Of a stretch of 64,000 bases of DNA, positions 35,590 to 46,719 are shown in pieces. The stretch spans positions 372,001 through 436,000 of the forward strand of contig JAZGUH010000531.1 of assembly GCA_037893225.1 (NCBI GenBank), given 5' to 3'. The DNA comes from Hippasteria phrygiana. Lineage: Eukaryota; Echinodermata; Asteroidea; Valvatida; Goniasteridae. A model generated the notes under the pieces. The model worked only from the letters and a program-made list of their open reading frames with translations. It was not told where the DNA came from and did not search any database. Numbering within the stretch: position 1 is the stretch's first letter; each line of letters starts with the position of its first letter. A program made the translations under genes and the position numbers.

Positions 35590-36068
35590 TCGTCGTTAAC
35601 CCCGAGATTGGTGGGTTAACCCACCTTGCGAGCAGGGTTAGAAATTACCCGGGTTAAGTGGGGTTTGAGGCAGTTAACCCGGAGAATTACTAACACCGAG
35701 AAGTGTAGTGTGAACATGCCATATTACCCTGGTAATATCGGGGTTATACATTTGTTGTCAACCCTGCAATTACCCGGGTAAGAGTATAGTGTGAAACGGC
35801 TTATACTTGCAAGTGTCAAAGTGAAAATTCCATTATGGATCAGGGTTTTGGGAGGGCAGAGGTCAAGTAATGCACATTCTCCGGGTTACCATTCACATAG
35901 TGTGAATGCCTTTACAAGTTACCCGGGTGCACGCAGAAGTGGATAAGCTAAATTGTGGGGTTAATTTTGTAGTGTGAAACCGATTCTCCTGGTTAGTTTC
36001 TACCCGGGTTTTGGACTGCTACCCGGGTGTTTATTACCCGGCTAAGTTCAGAGTAGTGTGAAACCCCC
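35590..36068. repeat. GGTTTCACACTAC / ACCCGGGTAA repeat, copy 2
   Basis: It ends CAGAGTAGTGTGAAACCCCC and is full of ACCCGGGTAA words. The part 35850-36068 is the complement of 13877-14100. A second GTGTGAAACGGC end at about 35789-35800 suggests two overlapping or nested copies. Confidence 0.6.
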
Positions 36069-36199
36069 GTTCAGTCTGTTCTACAGATATTTTTATGGTA
36101 AATGTTACACCAGCTTGTCCAGTTTGATTCCTCCAGTTACATGTAGATTGTTTGGCTGTCTGCCCACCAATATACTCTGGCTGCACCTACGTGTATGTA

Positions 36200-36420
36200 C
36201 AATGTAGAACAAAAAGCGATGCCAATAGTTTTTCCCGCGGTCTGTATCTCTATGGAATTTTTTGCCTGGTGCATGTTTCCCTTCATCTTACGATCTTTCC
36301 TGCTTCAAGAGGAATATTAATTCCTACCTCTTGTAACTTTGATTCTGCTTCTTTTTGTACAAGTAGCTTCGTGTCTCGAGTGGCTTTGATCCTTGGTCAA
36401 GACGAACTTGCATAAAAAAA
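36200..36420. repeat. Dispersed repeat, copy 2
   Basis: TGTAGAACAAAAAGCGATGC, CTTCAAGAGGAATATTAATT and TTGATTCTGCTTCTTTTTGT match the segment at 10996-11345 in the same order. Confidence 0.6.
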
Positions 36421-37047
36421 GAAAGAATCGTGTCTTTACCCCTAACATCCTAGGCATTCATTTGGGGGTGAAGACCTGTTTACCGCTACAAAATACTATT
36501 CTGTAGCACTGAGTCTCTCTGTCTTTGATGATTGAGTGTATCATGACAGCAGTCAAGATACTTGCAACTACAGAGTACTACATGTACATGTACTTCTATG
36601 TAATACAGTTACATGTACAATGTACATGTACATGTACAATTATGTACAAATGTAAGTTACTGGGTAAATTATATTTGTGTCAATTAATTGTATGGCTAAG
36701 AAAAAAAATGTATCATCTCTGAAAACCAGTAGTTCACACTTTGTTTCCGCCTTAGATGAAAACAGACATTTTGCCTCCAACCCCAGCAACAAACAGTAGT
36801 ACTACATATTACTACGTACTTTATTTGGGGTGAAGTATCAAATACTAAAAATTACTACAAGCATTGTACAAAAATTAGGTGAGAGTACTGCATACTACAG
36901 TTTACTAGTACTTAGTACATACATGTAGCTTTATGTGAGGTTAGGGTGAATGCACTATGTACAACATGTAGACAGTAGCTTTCAGTTCATAAAATGTCTC
37001 CTTGAATGAAACATGTATGATGACACTGATCCCATGACCCTGCACAT

Positions 37048-37880
37048 TAAAGGTAGTGTACATGATTGGTCATTGTTGCAATTTGTGACCTGCTCTGGAA
37101 AAAAGGTACATGTATATTATGTCGCAAAATATGAAAAATGAGTTTTATGTATGTTTGGAAAGCTCGCAATGTAAGCTTTCATTTGGTACATGTACATGAT
37201 AGAGCTCCAAAGACCTTTCCGTTCTGGTGATATCGCATTTTGGCATATTAATTATTTCTATGGAGTTCAAATTGCACAACATAGAAAACAGGCTTTGAAA
37301 TAGCTAGTTCTGAAACTTTAAAGACAAAAACCAAAAAATGAATTTTGACGAAAAATTTCACCCTCTCAAGGTTGAAAGGGCCATTACACGTAAATGCATA
37401 GCGCGACTATATCACTTTTTTCTGGTGCATAACACATTTTCAGAAATGGGCGGATTTGGGGGTTAGTATTTTATAGGAAATATCGTTCCACTGACCTGTT
37501 CAAAGTTTTGTGTTGTTGGATGGTGAAAAAACGAGAGAAAAATGGCACTCGTTTTCAACCGTCGGGCGGAAAAGAGCCTTTATTTAGTTAAGGCACGCGT
37601 GGCTACCTGGACGCATGACGCGCCCCGAATGGCAGCATGTCCGGGGCGTGCCACTCATCCGGGTAGCCACTCGCGCCTTGACTAAAGGCTACAGGGCAGT
37701 TTTCCAACGATTTCCAGCTGGAAATTGTTGGAAAACGATACATATTTCCACTTTTCTTGACGAAAGCACAACTGGTGCCATCATTTTACAGGATGATTGA
37801 GACTACTATTAACTTACAGTCTAGTAAGGTATTTCGAAATGAAAACAAAATTGGAGGATTACCAATCGTGTACACTACGT
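37048..37880. mobile_element. GTAGTG-family TIR element with insert
   Basis: AAAGGTAGTGTACATGATTG at the left faces CCAATCGTGTACACTACG at the right. The 37090-37440 part is an extra block; a piece of it (TTTCACCCTCTCAAGG...GGCCATTACACGTAAA) recurs near 62730-62790 and 51600-51660. The rest matches 25705-26163. Confidence 0.7.
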
Positions 37881-38794
37881 CTATAATCTGAGGTTTTGGC
37901 ACATTGACAGTCGTTTAAAGACACTGTAGTTAGGAGATGGTTTGGCAGTATGCCCACCGTGACCAATTGCAGTAACTTGTCTGATTCATTGGAATTTATG
38001 ATTCAGGGATGTCAAGTAGCCAGCTAGGGGGCGGGGGTGGTTGTGGTTGTGTCTGTCTGTGACATGTACGAAGTGTGATCAAAAAGTTCCGAGACTGCGC
38101 CTATAACAAGCATTAAAATCTGTCACCAATCTAGGCCTGTGCTGGGTATCCGGATACCCGGATACCCGAATGCCGGCGTCAATATCCGGTTCCATTTTTC
38201 CGGTTCGGGTTCCTGAAACCTACGGTGAAAAATTCAATGTAAGGTTTCATAAAAAAAATAATAAATAAATAAATAAAGACAATTCGATCTATTTCAAACT
38301 CTTTTCCGACTCGAAAGACCCGAACCGTCTGGCGGTGTTTTAAAAACAATGCGTCAAAAAAAATGCAGTGAATGGAAAGTATCAATAATGTGGTCGGCCA
38401 ATGCTGTTTGTATCTTATCTATAGCTATCTTGTTGCTTAGTATAGTCTGTCAATGGAATGTGAACTGCAGTTTACGCTGCGGCCAAACTAGCTCCGCGGT
38501 ATGATCAAAGAGCGGGCGGGAGTAATATTGATCTTGAGAGAGTGAACGTTGCTCAGACACTGGGGCAGCGGGAGTGGGAAGCGCTCTCCGTATTAGGCCT
38601 ACAAGTATACATTAAAACAAAAATAATAAGAGGCTTTGCTTGGAGGCTTTGCTTGGAGTAATTTGTTTTATGGTGTGTGATTATTTTGGTGTCCGACTAC
38701 ATGTGCCCTGTCAACTCGTACCCGAGGCAACTCGTACCCTAGTCAACTCGTACCCAGGTTAACTTGTACTCTCTGTGGATGATTTAAAATTTAA

Positions 38795-39008
38795 CCCCTT
38801 GCATACGGAAGACGCCAAAATGGCGCAAACAAATCATAAACAGTACCACTAGGCCGGATGATGCCATTTGCCGCTATTTGTGCAGTTTCAATCCATTGTT
38901 GGATTATTGTGTATGTTACGCTTGACTGCACAAGCACATTGTGGCCGTTTCGCTTGGCTGCAAAGGCCGGCGCGACACCCTGGCGTGTCCTGTAAATAAC
39001 CCTACTCA
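38795..39008. repeat. piggyBac-like MITE, family 1 copy 2
   Basis: TTAA at 38791-38794 is followed by CCCCTTGCATACGGAAGACG. The right end CTACTCAAGG is intact but the right TTAA is lost. The interior CAATCCATTGTTGGATTATT is shared with the copies at 468 and 54840. Confidence 0.7.
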
Positions 39009-39661
39009 AGGTCTTTTATTAATATCTGAGCCTTCTAAACGATATTTTTATAGAGACTGCAGCTGTGAAAACGTCTTTAATGGAGAATGTCTTATAACAG
39101 ATCAAATTTTACATAATTAATGTTCAACTTCAAAGGTCCCGGTGTCCCTGAAATAATTGAAATCAGTAATAAACTCAAAGCCAAGATCGTAACCTTGTCT
39201 TAATAAGGCGGTTATACTACATGACCCTCCCCCCCCCCCATTTTTTTTCTTGTGCTGAATATTTTTGACAGCGCCGTCCAGCGCCGTTTGACAGAAGAAC
39301 CGCCCTAGTAAATCGCTTTCGACAAGGCTTTACCTTTTTTTTCTACCAGGAAGATAGTGGCACGTTGCGTGCAGTCGCCCAATCACAGGGTATTACGAAT
39401 GTTGTGATACCTGGCCCGCCCCGAACAACCAATAAGTCCATATGAAGATAGCTAAGAATTAAGCCGTAGTAGACCAATCACACATTTCATTGAGTCCACC
39501 TCGCACACGTGCCGTCCAATCAGCACACGGCACTCGCTCCCTGTGTGCAGTGCACTTGCGGCTCTGTCGGGGCTCCTTTGAAACAATGCTGTTGCACGAC
39601 ATCATAACTCGTAAAGCCCGGTTCATATGTACTTCATGCGAATGCGAATGCAGTGGGAACA

Positions 39662-39853
39662 CATAGTCGTACTTTCCCAATACTTCTGAGGACAATGCTT
39701 TGTGTTTCCTATTGTTCTTTTAATATAACCCAACCCCGGCCATAGACTAAGGATGTATTTTTACTTGCGAGGACTGATTTTAACAAAAGACTTGACTTGC
39801 GAGGACTGAAAGGTTTCTTTGTAATTTCTTTCTCCTCTTGTTCTCGGAAGTAT
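39662..39853. repeat. Single-arm copy of the 27850 foldback family
   Basis: Carries CTTTCCCAATACTTCTGAGG, ACAATGCTTTGTGTTTCCTA and CTTGCGAGGACTGAAAGGTT, shared with 28050-28250 and 46364-46470. Confidence 0.65.
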
Positions 39854-40623
39854 ATACAGAACCTGTACACGTGCATACATGATTTTGCAATAGTGTACAT
39901 GAACTTGGTCATGATTTCACACCACACATCCTGTTCATCAGTTGTCAAAGCAGCCGTCTTATTACCCCTTTTATTTTGTCGAAACTGTCAACCCTATCAC
40001 TATAATGTCAAAGGCTGATTTTAGAGGACTAAAACTAGATAAATTCCCTAGAAACTTTTTTGGGGTAAAACTTTGGGCCTTTCCTGAAGATTTGAAGAAT
40101 AAAAAAATTGTTGATAAGGAACATGTGAGAATGAAGTTTCCTTTCAAGTACAATGTCCAGGTACAACAGCCATATTGCAGAAACTTCACGTTGACTTCAG
40201 TCACGTACATGTATGTTTACGTCAGTTCCTCCAATGGGACCAGCAGCACCATTTAAAGCTTAAGACACAGCCCTAACATCCCTCCCAATTTAATCTCTAT
40301 GGTTGTTAACTTGTTACTTAATAACATTTTCAAACTGTCACGTTTTAGGTACAATGTATATTATTCATAGAGAAAATGTTCAAAAACCATAGCATTGACA
40401 TCTGACCAGCCTATAATTTGTTGGCTGACAATACTCATTTCCAGCAGTAGGCTGAGATATTCAACAAAATGCTCCCTGAGATTCAAACTGGCGACGCACG
40501 TAGTGCGGTCTGTACGGCAACCTTGCCAAAAAGTCCTTGTGATCATACCGCACCACTTTTTGCCAGATTAAATACTTCAGCTCTTTCTGATATTAACATT
40601 ACAATCTGCACACAGCTATTTTG
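39854..40623. other. Non-coding, no gene recognised
   Basis: A 104-codon open frame (39942-40256) exists on the + strand but has no recognised domain and no convincing splice context. No other feature is supported. Confidence 0.5.
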
Positions 40624-40893
40624 ATGTTTAAGTTTACCCACAACCTCCTTCCCCGTATCTTCTCTTCTTATTTCACTACCGTATGAGACACTCACACGCA
40701 CTGCACCAGATCTCGCAACAACTTATTCCTGCCATTCACTTGCACGTCCTTTTCCATCAACACTCTTTGATTTTATGGTCCTCGTTTATGGAACAATATT
40801 GGCACAGAGATGAAAGCTCATCAGTCGTCCGTTGGTAGATTCAAGTCTGCCTATAAGAGTATCCTCATCTCTCATTGCGTAACATTCATGTAA
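40624..40893 (+). pseudogene. LINE ORF2 C-terminal remnant
   Basis: Reading from ATG 40624 gives MFKFTHNLLPRIFSSYFT, then a stop, then TRSRNNLFLPFTCTS, another stop, then FYGPRLWNNIGTEMK and SVGRFKSAYKS before the terminal stop at 40891-40893. The pattern short helix / R-N-LPF / GPRLWN / K-S is the conserved C-terminal tail of non-LTR retrotransposon reverse transcriptases of the Jockey/CR1/L2 type. Two in-frame TGA codons and loss of the catalytic part show it is dead. The exact clade cannot be decided by eye. It lies about 730 bp upstream of the CHSY exon, in the same orientation. Confidence 0.75.
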
Positions 40894-41328
40894 CTTTCTT
40901 TTCTCATTTATTGGTGATTCTTGTTTTCTTTACTATTGCTTGTTTGTTTGTTTGTTTTTTACTGCATTTTGTTAATTTCCATCATACTTCAGGAATCATT
41001 TTCTATCGCTTTGCTTGTCATGCTTTGTTTTGAAATCCATTTTTATTTATAGCAAGTTTTGTGTTTTGTTCATTTGTTGTTTTTGCTTTTCCCTTAACTA
41101 TTTTTTGTATTATCGCTTATCGCCTGTTTTTTTCTTAATCATTGGTTTTGATTAAGGGCATTTTCGCCACAAACCTTGGCTTTTAGAACGTGCCCCATAC
41201 TCTGTTTACTTTTCTTATTTATTGCTCTTCTTTTAAGGTTTTCATTGTGTCTGGTGTTTTCATGATATTTCCTTTGTTGATGAGCATTATACAGAGTGTG
41301 AAATAAATGTGAATTTGAATTGAATTGA
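40894..41328 (+). mobile_element. LINE 3' untranslated tail
   Basis: Directly follows the reverse transcriptase remnant. It is T-rich and ends in a (GAATT)n microsatellite at about 41311-41328 (GAATTTGAATTGAATTGAAG), the usual tail of several LINE clades. The new sequence after 41329 marks the likely insertion end. Confidence 0.65.
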
Positions 41329-41627
41329 AGTCCCGAGTCTTTCCTCTCATCCATACGTGTACAATGTATGTACATGTACATGTAACTTTTCGACAAAGTG
41401 ATTTATTTGGTTTAGATTGTAGAAATGAGGTCTCTATGCCTCTTTGTCAGTTGCACTATAATGCAAAGCTGACTTCATGGAATGGCACCTGTAGACTGTT
41501 GAGTATGGGATTGTGATTGCAGACTTACATGGCCATTGCTGATGCACTGATCAGTCTACCCAGGATAAAATGATGTGAGAAATTTAACTAATTGGTTTGT
41601 GTCACTTTTGTTTTCCTTGTGGTACAG

Positions 41628-43250
41628 ATGCAGACGTTGTTTTACAATAACTACAGCAAGTCGGACACGGCTTTTACTGGCAATCTGGATTCATCAGATG
41701 TTCACAAAGCCATCACGCTTCACCCCATCAAAAAAACTCCCTACATGTATCGGCTACATAACTACCTGCAGTCTACCACCATCATGGACCTACATATGAA
41801 GACACTGCATCTATACAGACGCATACTGGAGGTCAAGCAGCTCTTGAGTGAAGATGAGGAACGACAAAGTCACAGCAGCAATTCTCAGCTTCACAGTCTC
41901 GGTTTGCAGCCCGGTCTGGTGAAATACACAGCAGATAGCTATGATGATCTCATACCATGGAATTTCTTTGGGAAGTATTGGTACACGACTGATGCCAATG
42001 CTCCGAGACGGAGCATGCCCACATACCAGACTGATGCATTGAACCACATTGCCAGTGAGGTGATGGGAATCATTAACTCCAACTCTATGAAAGTCGGCAG
42101 GACGATAGACTTCAAAGAGATCCTGTATGGTTACTCGCGGGTTGTACCTCCGTATGGTGCTGACTATGTGCTAGATTTGTTGCTTATGTATCACAAACAC
42201 AGCAAAAGTAAACGTTTCCCAGTCAGGCGTCATGCCTATTTACAACAATCCTTTGGTAAGCTAGAAATAAGGGTTGATGGTGGAGAGTTACGACCATCAC
42301 ATGCAGCGAAGAACTCCAAGGGGGACAGCAGTGTAGAGAAACTCAAAAAAGGAATTTCACACACATTATTTGGTGTACCACAAAAGCCAAATACTGCATC
42401 CAAGGCCAAGGAGCATCCTCATCATCCAAAGAACAAGCTAAAGAAGAGAATCAATTTTGTTCTTCCTCTAGCCGGAAGAATAGAAACTTTAATACGCTTC
42501 ATGGAAAACTTGGAACGGATCTGTCTAGCACCAGGCGAGAATGTCAAGATGATTATTGTGCTCTTCAGACTTCCTGTGAATGACCCTTCCGATGAGATTG
42601 AGAAGTTAATTACTAAATACTCCAGCAAGTACCCCAAGTCTGAGCTGACTGTCCTACGTGCGAACGGAGAGTTTTCCCGCGGACTTGCATTGGACTTAGG
42701 TGCCTCTCAGCTCCCACAGAATGCCTTGATGTTCTTTGTTGACGTGGACATGTATATTTCACCAGGATTCCTAACTCGTTGCCGCTTGAATACGCAACAA
42801 GGCAAACAGGTGTATTATCCTGTGGTTTTTGGACAATATAGTGCTGACGTCACCTATGGTCCTGGAACAAAGCCTGAAACAAAGCTCGCAATCAACAAAG
42901 ATACTGGCTTCTTTAGACATTACGGCTATGGGCTTGTATGCCTTTATAACAGTGATCTTGCTGATGCGGGCGGAGTAGATACTTCTATTATTGGCTGGGG
43001 GATGGAAGATGTGGACCTATACCAGAAATTTGCTATAAGCAATGTGACAATCTTACATGCCCCAGACCCAGGGCTAATCCACATTTATCACCCAGTTGTG
43101 TGTGACCAAAAACTGGAAAGCAATCAATATAAAATGTGCTTAGGGTCAAAGGTGAATCAGTATGGCAGTAGTCGGAATTTGGTCAATCTGTTGGACAAGT
43201 TGCATGTAGATGTAGGATCTAGTGAAGAAAATGACAGCAGAACCCGATAA
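41628..43250 (+). CDS. CHSY1-like: Chondroitin sulfate synthase, 3'-terminal coding exon
   Basis: 540 codons of a type II Golgi glycosyltransferase that polymerises chondroitin by adding alternating GlcA and GalNAc. The exon begins after a pyrimidine-rich acceptor (TTTTCCTTGTGGTACAG, AG at 41626-41627) with MQTLFYNNYSKS, which aligns with the MQQLFYENYEQ segment of vertebrate CHSY1, apparently at the same phase-0 junction. AITLHPIKKTPYMYRLHNYL and IDFKEILYGYSRV are family signatures (CHGN domain). The C-terminal GalNAc-transferase (GT7-type) half shows the metal-binding DVD at residues 372-374 and WGMEDVDL at 457-464, followed by HHP-like HIYHPVVCD and YKMCLGSK. It ends ENDSRTR. The N-terminal GT31 half (GlcA transferase) must lie in upstream exons that I cannot find in the window. 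CHSY1 versus CHSY3 cannot be told; CHPF is less likely because DVD is intact. Confidence 0.93.
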   Translation: MQTLFYNNYSKSDTAFTGNLDSSDVHKAITLHPIKKTPYMYRLHNYLQSTTIMDLHMKTLHLYRRILEVKQLLSEDEERQSHSSNSQLHSLGLQPGLVKYTADSYDDLIPWNFFGKYWYTTDANAPRRSMPTYQTDALNHIASEVMGIINSNSMKVGRTIDFKEILYGYSRVVPPYGADYVLDLLLMYHKHSKSKRFPVRRHAYLQQSFGKLEIRVDGGELRPSHAAKNSKGDSSVEKLKKGISHTLFGVPQKPNTASKAKEHPHHPKNKLKKRINFVLPLAGRIETLIRFMENLERICLAPGENVKMIIVLFRLPVNDPSDEIEKLITKYSSKYPKSELTVLRANGEFSRGLALDLGASQLPQNALMFFVDVDMYISPGFLTRCRLNTQQGKQVYYPVVFGQYSADVTYGPGTKPETKLAINKDTGFFRHYGYGLVCLYNSDLADAGGVDTSIIGWGMEDVDLYQKFAISNVTILHAPDPGLIHIYHPVVCDQKLESNQYKMCLGSKVNQYGSSRNLVNLLDKLHVDVGSSEENDSRTR

Positions 43251-43800
43251 CGTTGGCTTAATGATGGTAGATAAAGTATTTATAAGTAGTTTTATGCAGG
43301 GTACATGTACAAATGTACATAACAATTGGTTTTGCATTATTCAGCAATCTTTGAAGGATCATCATGTTGTTGATTTAGGGTATTTTTGACACGTACATTG
43401 TACAAGTAGGGTGATTAAAAAAACACCATCTTCAAGAGAATGGAGGTGAATGCCCAGTGGCTAAACAATTAGAATCGCTTAAGTTGTTGGCAAGTTAAGG
43501 ACTCTAAACGCAGACCGTAGTAGGACTGTATTCTCAGCGTCATTGTCACATGTAGGCTTGTCATTTTCAGCAACACAAAACATTGCTTCCTTGTTGCTTG
43601 TTCAGGTATTTTCCAATCTGTTTTCAATGCTTAACCAAAATACACAGGTCTAAATTGTCTCCGATTATCAAGAGAAAACATTTGAAAGAAATGTTCTGCC
43701 TTCTGCATACATGTAACTGCCTACCCTGAAGAATGTTGGAGGTTTGCTTATTTTGTCATTGTGACCACAGTGTGCGCCGTTACTGAACTTGCTAATAAAT
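43251..43800 (+). other. Probable CHSY 3' UTR start
   Basis: Follows the TAA stop at 43248-43250. The first AATAAA lies at 43794-43799, but others occur downstream (for example near 45349, 45535 and 47236), so the transcript end is not decided. TACATG words are present. Confidence 0.4.
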
Positions 43801-45901
43801 AATTTGGCAGATCCCACAGGATACATGCAGCTGGTGGAGCTGTCTCGTAAACTTCAGATTGGATGTCATGTGGTCCCACATGAAAAAGTTACACCCACTG
43901 AAGAATTCATGAGAGTTTACTCATGTTATTCCCAAGATTCAAATCGTTATTCAGGGATGCCATTTTTTTCCAGGCAAAAGTCCATCTTGAGGTTGTAATC
44001 ATAATGATATATTTTTCTTCAGGCTCTTGACAAAAACTGGCATCTCTAATTACTTTGCTTTATTAAAATTCTGTGTACTGTGATGATGTATGGGTATATG
44101 TACAAGACACATGTAACATGTAATGGACCTATAAGACGTAATCACGTAATGGCTTAATTGTTTACATGTGTGCTTTCCCACCTGGCTCCCATAGGAAAGC
44201 GCATATGTAAAAGCGTGACGTCTTGGGTCTATTTAGGGGACAACTGGAAAACATGAAGTTCAAAAGTCAGTACATTGTATGTGCATGTAGCAAACAAGGG
44301 AAGTACATGTATATCTGCTGAAAAAAAGCTGATGGGCTTTGACATCCACTCTACTAATGTCAGTCAGTATCTCTTTTCAAAATGGGGCGAACATTTGAGA
44401 AGTTTTTTTTTTAAGTCATGTTAATACATGTATGTTGGATGTACATCATTTTTCATGGATCAAAAGTTTTTTTTTTTTAAGTGTGTTGTTGGTTGTCGGG
44501 TTGTGAAAGGAAATTGAAAGTACAATGCTCATGTGACTTCTCAGAATTCTTCATTTCTTTTGGTACAATTTTTATGTTGGTTTTGAGAAAATGCTGACTT
44601 GTCAGTTTTGTCAAGTGAAGTTGAAAAGAGTAAAGAGGCTTCAGTGATAACCGGCACAAAACAACCCAACTTTTAATGGATATCTTACCAGAAGATTTGT
44701 TGCATATTTTGAATTTGACCATCCATTTGAATTTTGCTTTCAATTGGTGGTCAAGGAATTAATGTTTATTATGCGCATTTTTAGTATTTATGTATTTGGA
44801 ATAATAATAATAATAAATTTTAATTAGTAAAGTGTGGCATCCACGATCTACATGAAATATTTTTATGAAAATATAATTGTGACAGTTTAAAAATAATTCT
44901 TCCTCAAATTAATCCATATTATTGATTGGTTAATCTTTTTTACCATGCAAAATATAGTTTTTACATTTGGTGCTAATGAGGTCGATATCGGTTACTTAAA
45001 ATGGTACTTAGGTAGTACATGTATGTAGGACTTTTTTAGGTATGTACATTTTGTACAGTGTACACATTAAGTTGTCTACATTCCAGTTCACACCATGTAC
45101 ATTTGTATTTAATTCACTGGTGCATGTTTTTGGAACAATTTCCTTGCCATACCATTCTCAGCTTAGTATATTTGATAGTTTTAACTAATACATAAAGCCG
45201 ATTTTGTAATATATTTATTTATTTTGTAATTATAGATTGTGCTGAAAGTGTAAGTTCTAGCTAGCATAGTTCCTGTCAGACCTGACAACTTCCCAGAGTG
45301 ATATATCAGGAGCCAATTTCTTAGAGCTCCTTAAGCACAAACAAATTTGCAATAAACCTTGCTTAGTAAAATCAGGTTACCAGCCAAAAGCTCCATGTGA
45401 TTGTTATGCTAAGCAAACAGCAGCTAAATACCAGTCACTAGCAAAATACATTGTACATCACACGGATGTTTGGTTGGTACATGTTACATGATATTTACTA
45501 AGAAAGGATTTTTGTGCCAATTTTAGTGCTTTAATAAAAGCATCTGTATGAAATTGGCCTACATTGACTGGCCTCATTGACTGGGATAGTCTTAATACAT
45601 TAAGTCATTACTACAATAATTATTTAGCAAATAAATAATAGTCATTATACAGTAGCACTTATTGCAGATGTCTCAAAGTTCTTCCCAATAAGTGCATGTC
45701 TGCAGCAGTTTGATATCAGCACAATGGTTACCTGTGAGGATTAGGGAACAACATTTTCCTGGTTGGAGTTAAGTAATTGTAGTAATGTGTCTTAATTAAA
45801 GTACCCTAGCATTCAAGCACCTATGTAGCTCAGATGCCCCATTTTTATTTCCCCTCCTCTCTTGGAATAAACTTAAGCCTGCCTGTACATTTACTTACTC
45901 T

Positions 45902-46065
45902 CCAAAAGAGTGAATCCCTTATCAAACCACTCCAAAAGAGTGGAATTTCAACTTTTGGATAGGAGCCATATAAGGGACCAGTCTAAAAAGAGTGGTCCCT
46001 TATATGGCTCCTTGAAAGAGTGGACATTTTACTCTTTTGGAGTGAGTTTTTCACTCTTTTACAAT
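45902..46065. repeat. Nested hairpin with perfect 19-bp core
   Basis: GGAGCCATATAAGGGACCA (45962-45980) and its exact complement (45993-46011) are separated by 12 bases. Outside them, CACTCCAAAAGAGTGG-like palindromes occur at 45930-45945 and ACTCTTTTGGAGTGAG at 46031-46046. The whole block can therefore fold into one long imperfect stem. Confidence 0.8.
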
Positions 46066-46363
46066 GAGATTATACATCCAAGGTATATGGAGAAAGACGA
46101 GAATGTCCCAATTAACAATACCAATGCCCCAATACCACCTGAATACATTCGAGGCTCGGAACTGTATACATCTATGGCTTGGTATATACATTGTACATTT
46201 ACACTTTTTTGTTTCCGTGACAGTTCTTATGCATCTATTATCACAGGAAATAGTAATTACCTTAAGAGGATGAAACTGTGTCCTTAAGGAAACCTCCCAA
46301 GTCACCCGGGTGTGGTACAGTGTATATGTTGCAAGTGTGCTAGTGGAGATACACATGTACACA

Positions 46364-46470
46364 TAGTCATACTTTCCCAATACTTCAGGAGGGATTTCAA
46401 CAAAAGACTTGACTTGCGAGGACTGAAAGGTTTCTTTGTATTTTCTTTCTCCTCTTGTCCTCGGAAGTAC
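46364..46470. repeat. Single-arm copy of the 27850 foldback family
   Basis: CATACTTTCCCAATACTTC, ACTTGCGAGGACTGAAAGGT and CTCCTCTTGTCCTCGGAAGT match 39662-39853. Confidence 0.65.
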
Positions 46471-46578
46471 GTACATAATTCATCAAAGTCATCCGTTGTC
46501 CTGAGAACTAAATTGATAATTTGAGATTTCTCTTGGCATTGTCCATAGTTGACCAGCCAGGAGTCATGAGTGCATACT

Positions 46579-46719
46579 GTACGGTAAGCACTTATCCAGA
46601 ACCACCAAAATGACATCGTCGCGCGCATCGCACCTTGTGCCTATTGAATAAGGCATCGTGCATTTTCAGTAATACATGACGATGTCATTTTGGTGGTTCT
46701 GGATAAGTGCTTACCGTAC
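46579..46719. repeat. Palindrome with perfect 41-bp arms
   Basis: The left arm 46579-46619 starts GTACGGTAAGCACTTATCCA. The right arm 46679-46719 is its exact reverse complement. The spacer is 59 bases and contains GCCTATTGAATAAGGC. Perfect identity of the arms suggests a recent MITE or a structured RNA precursor; no coding is present. Confidence 0.9.

Noticed and set aside
39942..40256. Possible exon encoding FRGLKLDKFPRNFFG
   Set aside because: Looked protein-like but has no recognised family, no good acceptor or donor and no link to CHSY.
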